Source: Burkholderiales bacterium
Lineage (GTDB): Bacteria; Pseudomonadota; Gammaproteobacteria; Burkholderiales; UBA11063
Direction of reading: 5' to 3'
Length of the DNA stretch: 5,726 bases
Assembly: GCA_026461645.1 (NCBI GenBank)
Contig: JAPJMP010000064.1
Span: 1-5,726 of the forward strand
A program made the position numbers and the translations under genes. Below are positions 1-5,169 of the stretch, piece after piece; the first letter of the stretch is position 1; each line of letters opens with the position of its first letter. Under the pieces are notes generated by a model, which made no database searches, was not told the DNA's origin, and saw nothing but the letters and a program-made list of their open reading frames with translations.

Positions 1-972
1 ATTACGTTATTTGGTGACAAAAATACCAAAAATGTGGTGCTGGAAAAAAGTTATAAAGAATATATGGAAGGCTTTACTGATGTGGTAACAGGTGAAGCAC
101 GACGCGGTTATTTGAACGTGGTAGAGGAATTACAACAGTACTTCCCTAAACCTGATGAAATTGTTAGTGAAAAAGATAAAAAAAATTTCGCGAAGTTATT
201 TGGTGAATACTTGCGTGTTGAGAATGTGCTGCAAAATTATGACGAATTTGTTGGGTTAAAAGTTTTACAAAACTTGGATATAAATGATTCTACTGCCGTA
301 GAGGCTTTTAAGGCTAGGTACTATTTGAGGGATGATGATATAGCTGTTATGCAAGAGATTGAAGTCCCCTCAGAGCGTACTATTCAAGATTACCGTTCAA
401 CCTACAATGATATTCGCGATTGGCTTCGCCGCGAAAAATTAGCTAATGCAAAAGAGGTCTCTACCATTGATTGGGACGATGTTGTTTTTGAGGTAGATCT
501 ACTAAAATCACAAGAAATTAATCTGGATTACATTTTGGAATTGCTTTTTGAACACAATAAAAAAGTTAAAGATAAAGCGTCATTGATTGAAGAGGTACGC
601 CGTTTAATTCGCACAAGCGTTGGTAATCGTGCAAAAGAAAGTTTGTTGGTTGAATTCATTAATCAAACTGACTTAGACAATATCCTCGATAAACCCAGCA
701 TAATTGATACTTTCTTCACATTTGCGCAAGCTGAACAACAACGTGAAGCAGAAGAATTAATTAGTTCTGAAAATCTAAATGCAGAAGCGGCTAAGCGCTA
801 TATCACTGCATCGCTGAAGCGGGAATATGCCAGTGAAAATGGCACAGAACTTAATGAAATTCTTCCTAAAATGAGCCCACTCAATCCGCAATATTTAACA
901 AAGAAACAGGGGGTTTTTCAAAAGATTGCAGCTTTTATTGAGAAATTTAAAGGCGTTGGAGGGAAGGTTTAA
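1..972 (+). CDS. hsdR: Type I restriction endonuclease R subunit, C-terminal part (partial, 5' end outside window)
   Basis: The frame is open from base 1, so the GTG codons at 34 and 37 are internal; 323 codons are visible up to the TAA at 970-972. HsdR is the ATP-dependent translocase and nuclease subunit of type I restriction-modification complexes and works with HsdM and HsdS in the cytoplasm on unmodified DNA. The visible part begins with [20 protein letters not shown], which resembles the junction after the helicase domains in EcoR124I-type HsdR, and continues as a charged, mostly helical region (for example residues ending [21 protein letters not shown]) like the EcoR124 C-terminal helical domain that docks on the methylase. 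The nuclease and helicase motifs would lie upstream, outside the window. HsdR proteins are usually about 1,000 residues, so this is about the last third, and its C-terminus looks complete rather than truncated. Identification is by recalled family resemblance; hsdM and hsdS are not visible. Confidence 0.88.
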   Translation: MTLFGDKNTKNVVLEKSYKEYMEGFTDVVTGEARRGYLNVVEELQQYFPKPDEIVSEKDKKNFAKLFGEYLRVENVLQNYDEFVGLKVLQNLDINDSTAVEAFKARYYLRDDDIAVMQEIEVPSERTIQDYRSTYNDIRDWLRREKLANAKEVSTIDWDDVVFEVDLLKSQEINLDYILELLFEHNKKVKDKASLIEEVRRLIRTSVGNRAKESLLVEFINQTDLDNILDKPSIIDTFFTFAQAEQQREAEELISSENLNAEAAKRYITASLKREYASENGTELNEILPKMSPLNPQYLTKKQGVFQKIAAFIEKFKGVGGKV

Positions 973-1030
973 CGTTATCTTAAGTCTAATCAAATTAAAC
1001 TTAATAAATTTAACTAACTACATGATTAAT

Positions 1031-1129
1031 TTAGTAGAAAATAAAGTATAAGGAAGCTAAATTTTCGTTGCTAGATGCAATCTTATTATTTAAATGGGAT
1101 TGGTTGTAATCGGCAACAATAAATGGCAT
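1031..1129 (-). pseudogene. Short inverted frame resembling the start of the downstream helicase gene (probable gene remnant)
   Basis: On the minus strand an ATG at 1129-1127 opens a 32-codon frame that ends with TAA at 1033-1031. It starts MPFIVADYNQS, whereas the + strand helicase gene at 3158 starts MPFNVAGYKQT. The codons just upstream are also similar in both places (NNSAKR against NNYAES). After about 11 residues the similarity fades, although a weak NxxLxSL pattern recurs in both. There is no clear ribosome binding site, and the product would have no recognisable domain. I read it as a remnant of a helicase-like 5' gene end left in inverted orientation, but a real short peptide gene cannot be excluded. 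Confidence 0.3.
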
Positions 1130-1148
1130 ACGTTTAGCAGAATTATTT
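1097..1148 (-). repeat. Left copy of 52-bp imperfect inverted repeat flanking the CBASS operon
   Basis: Read on the minus strand, this block matches 3139-3190 on the plus strand at 43 of 52 positions without a gap. The longest shared stretches are GTATGCCATTTA, TGTTGCCG and TTACAA. The similarity includes the ATG and about 19 bases before it. The block ends right at the -35 box of the promoter that drives the patatin gene. See the findings for possible meanings. Confidence 0.75.
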
Positions 1149-1176
1149 GACACATTTTTATTTATAATATTATAAA
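1147..1176 (+). promoter_or_regulatory. Predicted sigma70-type promoter of the CBASS operon
   Basis: A perfect -35 hexamer TTGACA at 1147-1152 is followed after 18 bases by TATAAA at 1171-1176, within a very AT-rich spacer. Transcription would start near 1183, giving a leader of about 30 bases before the patatin start. A second, shorter-spaced -10-like TATTAT lies at 1168-1173. It is the best promoter-like signal upstream of the operon, and no operator or repressor gene is seen with it. Prediction only. Confidence 0.6.
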
Positions 1177-1212
1177 GAGTATGATAATGTTAAATGAGAC
1201 AATGAGTTGAAA

Positions 1213-2160
1213 ATGTTTATGAAAGCAACTGAATTGACGGGTAAAACTAATTGTTATATTTTAACTCTTGATGGAGGTGGTGCTAAGGGTTTCTACACTT
1301 TGGGAGTCCTTAAAGAAATTGAGGCAATGATTAAATGCCCGTTACATGAAAAATTTAACCTTGTGTTTGGTACAAGCACTGGAGCCATTATTGCATCATT
1401 GATTGCACTTGGTTATAATGTTCAGTCAATTTTTGATCTCTATCAAGAGCGTGTACCGATAGTGATGCGAAATAGGTCTGCAAGTGGTCGTACAAATGCA
1501 TTAAAAAAATTATCTCAGGATGTGTTTAAAGATGCTACGTTTGAACAAGTTAAAACAAATATTGGCATTGTAGCTACTCGTTGGTTATCCGAACGTCCAA
1601 TGATTTTTAAGAGCACTGCAGAGCAAGCTCATGGACGAGTTGCAACATTTGTTCCTGGGTTTGGCGTCAGTATAGCCGATGCGGTTCGAGCGTCTTGTTC
1701 TGCATACCCGTTTTTTGAACGAACGATAGTAAATACTTCATTAGGCGTAAAGATTGAGCTCCTTGATGGCGGATATTGCGCTAATAACCCAACCTTATAT
1801 GCGATTGCTGATGCGATTCATGCATTAAAGCAAGAACGTATGAATATTAGGGTATTGAACATTGGTGTTGGGATTTACCCTGACAGTAAGCCTAGTTTTA
1901 TAATGAAGTTTGCTAAAAAATATCTGGTTAGTGTTCAATTGCTACAGAAGACACTAGAGATTAATACGCAATCTATGGATCAACTTAGAAGAATACTTTT
2001 CAAAGATGTTCCTACCGTTAGGATCAGTGACACATTCGTTCAGCCAGAAATGGCCACTGATTTACTGGAATACAACCCGAAGAAGCTAGATATTTTGTTT
2101 CAGCGCGGTCGTGAATCATTTAGCTTGTATGAAAGCGAGTTACGAACGCTTCTATTATAA
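1213..2160 (+). CDS. capV: Patatin-like phospholipase, CapV-like CBASS effector
   Basis: A 315-residue protein if started at ATG 1213; TTG 1207 and ATG 1219 are alternatives. I prefer 1213 because GAG at 1204-1206 gives modest ribosome-binding spacing; the frame is closed by a TGA at 1195. Patatin-like lipases hydrolyse acyl chains of membrane phospholipids with a Ser-Asp dyad. All hallmarks are visible: the oxyanion-hole loop DGGGAKG (about residues 20-26), the nucleophile elbow GTSTG with Ser55, and the catalytic Asp185 in LLDGGY. No signal peptide or membrane segment is seen, as expected for a cytoplasmic enzyme that attacks the inner membrane from inside. The gene stops 12 bases before a CD-NTase gene, which is the arrangement of CBASS, where CapV-type effectors are switched on by a cyclic nucleotide and kill the infected cell. 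The C-terminal third (about 220-315) would carry the regulatory part. A general patatin is the alternative, but the neighbour argues strongly for the defence role. Confidence 0.92.
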   Translation: MFMKATELTGKTNCYILTLDGGGAKGFYTLGVLKEIEAMIKCPLHEKFNLVFGTSTGAIIASLIALGYNVQSIFDLYQERVPIVMRNRSASGRTNALKKLSQDVFKDATFEQVKTNIGIVATRWLSERPMIFKSTAEQAHGRVATFVPGFGVSIADAVRASCSAYPFFERTIVNTSLGVKIELLDGGYCANNPTLYAIADAIHALKQERMNIRVLNIGVGIYPDSKPSFIMKFAKKYLVSVQLLQKTLEINTQSMDQLRRILFKDVPTVRISDTFVQPEMATDLLEYNPKKLDILFQRGRESFSLYESELRTLLL

Positions 2161-2163
2161 TTT

Positions 2164-2167
2164 GGAG
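2164..2167 (+). promoter_or_regulatory. Shine-Dalgarno site of the CD-NTase gene
   Basis: GGAG sits 5 bases before ATG 2173, within the 12-base gap that separates it from the patatin stop codon. It is the strongest ribosome binding site in the window; it fixes the CD-NTase start and supports translation from the same transcript as the effector. Confidence 0.75.
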
Positions 2168-2172
2168 AGAAA

Positions 2173-3072
2173 ATGGCAATACCTGAATTACAACTTAATA
2201 CTTGGTCTCACCAAGGTTCAATTATTCAATCGAGTAATACATATAATATTATTAAAAATGTGCTAAAAGCCAGCTCTACACTATATGCAGGAAAAGATTA
2301 CAAGGTGTTTTTGCAAGGCTCTTATGGAAATGACACAAATATTTATTCTGAAAGTGATGTAGATGTTGTAATACGATTAGATGATATTTTTTACAGTGAT
2401 AAAGAAAAGTTGAATGAACAAGAAAAACTAGCGTATAGCAGAGAATTTTCAAGTGCCACCTATACATTATCAAAATTCAAACATGATGTACTGAGTGTGT
2501 TGATTGAGCAATATGGTTCTGCGGTTAAATCTGGTGCTAAAGCCATAACAATAGATAGTAATGGCTCTCGACGTAAATCAGACGTTATTGTTGCATGCCA
2601 ATATCGAAAGTACTCTCGATTTTGTTCCGCTGAAGATTCTAGTTATACAAAAGGCATCTGCTTTCTCAATTCATCTAAGGAACGAATTGCCAACTACCCT
2701 AAACAGCATTCAATTAATCTCACAACCAAGCATCAAAAATCCTCATTATGGCTAAAACCCATGATTCGGATATTTAAAAATATACGTTGCAAACTTATAG
2801 CTGATGGAAAAATTAAAGCTGGTTGTGCCCCTTCGTACTATATTGAAGGATTACTCTATAATGCTCCGACCGATAAATTTGGCAAAAACTATCAAACCTG
2901 TGTTGTAAATATTTTGAATTGGTACTTATCTTTGAGTGAAGACCAAAAGAAAAAGCTTGTATGTGCAAATGAAGAATACTACTTACTTCGAAATAGCTCC
3001 CAAGTATGCTGGAATCTTGATGACTGTGATACTTTTATTAATAAGGCTGTAGAGCTTTGGACTAAGTGGTAG
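2173..3072 (+). CDS. CD-NTase (cGAS/DncV-like nucleotidyltransferase), CBASS signal synthase
   Basis: A 299-residue protein with a firm start (GGAG 5 bases upstream). CD-NTases join nucleotides into cyclic di- or trinucleotides that activate a partner effector during phage infection. The polymerase-beta-like active site is complete: the GS motif at Gly49-Ser50 in FLQGSYGNDTNIYSESDVDV, metal-binding Asp62 and Asp64 in SDVDV, and the likely third acid Asp137 in KSDVIVACQYRKY. Residues 220-231 (PSYYIEGLLYNA) match the helix typical of the C-terminal OAS/cGAS-type core. Its length is normal for the family. It is co-transcribed with the patatin-like effector, and no Cap2/Cap3 (E1/E2-JAB) or HORMA/TRIP13 genes follow, so the pair would be a type I (two-gene) CBASS. 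The product cannot be read from sequence; 3'3'-cGAMP is the known activator of other CapV proteins, so it is a reasonable guess only. I cannot assign the CD-NTase clade. Confidence 0.9.
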   Translation: MAIPELQLNTWSHQGSIIQSSNTYNIIKNVLKASSTLYAGKDYKVFLQGSYGNDTNIYSESDVDVVIRLDDIFYSDKEKLNEQEKLAYSREFSSATYTLSKFKHDVLSVLIEQYGSAVKSGAKAITIDSNGSRRKSDVIVACQYRKYSRFCSAEDSSYTKGICFLNSSKERIANYPKQHSINLTTKHQKSSLWLKPMIRIFKNIRCKLIADGKIKAGCAPSYYIEGLLYNAPTDKFGKNYQTCVVNILNWYLSLSEDQKKKLVCANEEYYLLRNSSQVCWNLDDCDTFINKAVELWTKW

Positions 3073-3138
3073 TCATTAGTGGTTGTAAATAGTTGAATGT
3101 TATAAATTGATAGTACATGTCTCGGCTGTAGATACGCC

Positions 3139-3190
3139 CAATAATTATGCTGAAAGTATGCCATTTAATGTTGCCGGTTACAAACAGACC
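3139..3190 (+). repeat. Right copy of 52-bp imperfect inverted repeat flanking the CBASS operon
   Basis: This block is 43/52 identical to the reverse complement of 1097-1148. It overlaps the first codons of the helicase gene, with the ATG at 3158 at base 20 of the block. It starts 66 bases after the CD-NTase stop codon, so the two copies enclose the whole two-gene operon with its promoter and little else. Confidence 0.75.
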
Positions 3191-4711
3191 AACCAACAAA
3201 GCACTCAGCAAATTATCAATAACATGAACAAAATGTTAGTCAGCTTACTACCTAATATTAAGCCATTGAATTGTTTAGAATATGCTAAAGATATAATTGG
3301 CGATTATTGTTTATCAGCCAGAGACAAAGCCAACTATCGTGAAATGCAGGCGATTTTTGCTAAATATATGATTAATGATTTATGTAAAACATACAAATTG
3401 GCACAAAAAGCGTTTGTTAATGACAAATCTGATAGAGTGGTATACATATATAATGGTAAATACTGGAGTCAATTAAATAAGAGCGATCTTATGCAATTTA
3501 TCAAGTATGTACTTAGTAGTAGCACTCATAAGGAAATAATGTACAACAATTCCAAATTCAGTAATGGAGTGTTAAATGAATTATACTATTATATGCCTGA
3601 CATGCCAAGCAAAGACCTCGATAAAGAATTGCTTAATCTTGCTAATGGAACATTGCATTTCAATGATGGTAAAGCCACATTAATGGCACATGATAGTAAT
3701 GATGGCTTAGACTATTGTTTAGATTATAACTACAATCCTGATGCTCCCATACCAGATGTTTTTGCTAACTTTATGAGCAAAATTACAATGCAATCGCAAA
3801 GTATAGCAGCTATATTACAAGAAGCAGCGGCAAGTGCGTTATGCCATATGACCTTAGAAAAAATTGTAATATTGGTTGGTAGTGGTAGTAACGGCAAATC
3901 AGTGTGGTTGAAGATTGTGCAAGCAATATATGGCGAAAAGAACATCAGCAACATGACCCTCAAGGATTTAACCTCAGGTGATAAAGCAATGAATAACCGT
4001 TCGCAACTGGTGTATAAGAAATTAAACATTGCTACCGAAATGAACAGCAAAGGAATTCAAGATCATGCGATGATTAAAACTTTAGCAAGTCGCGAACCTG
4101 TGTCGGTTAAATTATTATACGCTGATACATTTACCACAGATAGATACGCACGCTTAATCTTTGCTTGCAATGGACTACCACACGATGTTGAACATAACCA
4201 TGGATTCTTTAGACGATTCTTGTTAATTCCATTTAACTGCAATATTCCAGATCATGAGCAGGATACAGATTTGCTCAATAAAATTATCACTCCATCTAAT
4301 AAGAGTGGCATTCTTAATTGGTTAATTGCCGGTTATATCAGGTTGTGTCAGCAACGAAGGTTTAGCCAATGTAAAGAATGTGACCAAGCACTTGAGGAGC
4401 ACATGCAGGATGTAGATAGTGTTGCTGGTTTTATGAAAGATGAATGCTACGTACCAGATCAATATTCGCAAGGTAACGAGTTTGGGCTTCTATATCTTGA
4501 CTATCTTAGATATGTGGAAGATTGCTGTTATAGGCCTGTATCCAAGAAAGAGTTCGGTAAGCGTTTACGCAGCAAGGGTTTTACCGTTAAAAAAGCCAAT
4601 CAAGGTAAGACCTACGTTTATTGCAGTAAGCAAGACGCACCATCTGAGATAACATCAACGTCTACAGCAAATGAAAATGTTGTCAATAGCGATGACTACA
4701 TACCATTTTAG
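3158..4711 (+). CDS. P4/D5-family superfamily 3 DNA helicase (phage/plasmid primase C-terminal type)
   Basis: 517 residues from ATG 3158. The frame extends up to 3089 with a possible TTG start at 3107 (534 residues), and neither start has a good ribosome binding site. SF3 helicases of this family melt the origin and unwind DNA for satellite, phage and plasmid replication as hexameric rings. Visible in order: a D5_N-like region (about 90-215, with YNGKYWSQL and LLNLANGTLHF), Walker A GSGSNGKS (241-248, Lys247), Walker B region LNIATEMN with Glu294, motif C/sensor IFACNGLP with Asn338, the arginine finger FFRRFLLIPF (Arg352/Arg353), and a winged-helix-like C-terminus (about 450-490, SKKEFGKRLRSKGF). 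The P4 alpha protein is near 780 residues and has a primase domain in front; that half is absent here, so the protein is helicase-only or truncated. An iteron cluster follows the stop codon directly, which fits an initiator beside its origin. It may be reached by read-through from the CBASS genes, since no good promoter is seen before it. Confidence 0.88.
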   Translation: MPFNVAGYKQTNQQSTQQIINNMNKMLVSLLPNIKPLNCLEYAKDIIGDYCLSARDKANYREMQAIFAKYMINDLCKTYKLAQKAFVNDKSDRVVYIYNGKYWSQLNKSDLMQFIKYVLSSSTHKEIMYNNSKFSNGVLNELYYYMPDMPSKDLDKELLNLANGTLHFNDGKATLMAHDSNDGLDYCLDYNYNPDAPIPDVFANFMSKITMQSQSIAAILQEAAASALCHMTLEKIVILVGSGSNGKSVWLKIVQAIYGEKNISNMTLKDLTSGDKAMNNRSQLVYKKLNIATEMNSKGIQDHAMIKTLASREPVSVKLLYADTFTTDRYARLIFACNGLPHDVEHNHGFFRRFLLIPFNCNIPDHEQDTDLLNKIITPSNKSGILNWLIAGYIRLCQQRRFSQCKECDQALEEHMQDVDSVAGFMKDECYVPDQYSQGNEFGLLYLDYLRYVEDCCYRPVSKKEFGKRLRSKGFTVKKANQGKTYVYCSKQDAPSEITSTSTANENVVNSDDYIPF

Positions 4712-4719
4712 TAAATAAA

Positions 4720-4737
4720 TAGGTAACTTAGGCAACC
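4720..4737 (+). repeat. Left boundary iteron pair
   Basis: TAGGTAACTTAGGCAACC holds a complete 11-base iteron, TAGGTAACTTA, that is identical to the first unit of the tandem array 74 bases further on, plus a degenerate core 9 bases after it. It begins 8 bases after the helicase stop codon. Confidence 0.7.
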
Positions 4738-4793
4738 AAATAATGCTATTACCTTGTTAGACAATGACTTTGCTAATGACTGCATCTTGTTTA

Positions 4794-4837
4794 TAGGTAA
4801 CTTATTGGTAACTTTTAGGTAACTAATGGGTAACATC
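4794..4837 (+). repeat. Four tandem 11-bp iterons
   Basis: The units TAGGTAACTTA (4794), TTGGTAACTTT (4805), TAGGTAACTAA (4816) and TGGGTAACATC (4827) follow one another without a gap. The GGTAAC core is invariant and recurs every 11 bases, close to one helical turn, so a bound protein would occupy the same DNA face at each unit. They are probable binding sites for the neighbouring helicase/initiator. Confidence 0.85.
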
Positions 4838-4888
4838 ATATCAAGGTGAGATACTCATTTATACCCGAGATGTGACTGATATTTAAGA

Positions 4889-4899
4889 TAGGTAACCAA
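4889..4899 (+). repeat. Isolated iteron copy
   Basis: TAGGTAACCAA carries the full TAGGTAAC core 62 bases after the start of the last tandem unit. Its GGTAACC makes it nearly palindromic. Confidence 0.65.
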
Positions 4900-4934
4900 G
4901 CAAACATCAATACCACCAATGGCTATAGCAGAAA

Positions 4935-4952
4935 AGTGACCGAAGTTACCTA
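4935..4952 (-). repeat. Right boundary iteron pair, inverted
   Basis: On the minus strand this reads TAGGTAACTTCGGTCACT, 14/18 identical to the left boundary pair at 4720-4737 and with the same 9-base step between the full and the degenerate core. It closes the iteron cluster in inverted orientation and abuts the AT-rich tract. Confidence 0.6.
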
Positions 4953-5029
4953 TTTTTTGGGGAAAAAGTATTTTTGTGGTTGGATGGACGGGAAGCATTT
5001 CAGATAAAGATAGTGGCGAAAATTATATG

Positions 5030-5060
5030 TGCTAAAATAGTGCAATATGATGTTTTAGCA
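5030..5060. repeat. 8-bp perfect inverted repeat (possible operator or hairpin)
   Basis: TGCTAAAA (5030-5037) and TTTTAGCA (5053-5060) are exact reverse complements separated by 15 bases. The 8-bp palindrome GGTATACC follows at 5063-5070. They lie upstream of the predicted promoter of the DUF262 gene and could be a regulator's binding site. No terminator-like T run follows directly. Confidence 0.35.
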
Positions 5061-5106
5061 ATGGTATACCTCAATACAATACTATCTAAGTATATTGCTA
5101 TGTCTA

Positions 5107-5135
5107 TTGAGATGCGCATTGTGAAATAATATTAT
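5107..5135 (+). promoter_or_regulatory. Predicted sigma70-type promoter of the DUF262 gene
   Basis: TTGAGA (5107-5112) and TATTAT (5130-5135) are separated by the optimal 17 bases. Transcription would start near 5142, about 28 bases before the ATG at 5170. The gene therefore probably has its own promoter and does not depend on the helicase transcript. Confidence 0.5.
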
Positions 5136-5169
5136 ATGATTACTTTAACAATTTAGTAAAGCGATAAAG

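Larger units (their letters stand above)
4712..5000. other. Putative replication origin: iteron cluster plus AT-rich tract
   Basis: This gene-free stretch directly after the helicase gene contains six GGTAAC cores on the plus strand (4722, 4796, 4807, 4818, 4829, 4891) and one on the minus strand (4945-4950), with degenerate copies such as AGGCAAC at 4730-4736. An AT-rich tract (4951-4975) adjoins the last copy. Clustered short iterons next to an SF3 initiator gene are the layout of P4-type origins, where the alpha protein binds short GGTGAAC-like repeats (recalled from the P4 literature). Origin function is inferred; the repeats themselves are directly visible. Confidence 0.65.

Noticed and set aside
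980..1004. Inverted repeat TTAAGT/ACTTAA after hsdR as a terminator
   Set aside because: Only 6 AT pairs around a 13-base loop and no T run after it; too weak to call.
2276..2473. 65-codon minus-strand frame inside the CD-NTase gene
   Set aside because: It lies wholly antisense to a well-supported gene and its product shows no recognisable domain.
3730..4050. 106-codon minus-strand frame inside the helicase gene, with hydrophobic stretches
   Set aside because: It is antisense to the Walker A and B region of the SF3 domain; the hydrophobic look is a by-product of the opposite strand.
4794..4837. CRISPR-like tandem repeats
   Set aside because: The units are 11 bases long and have no spacers, so they are iterons and not a CRISPR array.
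4711..4842. 43-codon minus-strand frame (starts MMLPISYLKV) across the iterons
   Set aside because: Its codons are mostly the iterons themselves; it is more likely a chance frame.
4929..5129. Open plus-strand frame of 66 codons, with GTG at 5013 and possible TTG starts
   Set aside because: No ATG near its start, no ribosome binding site, no family resemblance, and it runs through the iteron boundary, the dyads and the next promoter.
1024..5169. Shared 9-base AATTTAGTA at about 1028 and 5150 as possible attachment-site direct repeats
   Set aside because: It is short and AT-rich, and nearby matching bases are few, so chance is the simpler explanation.
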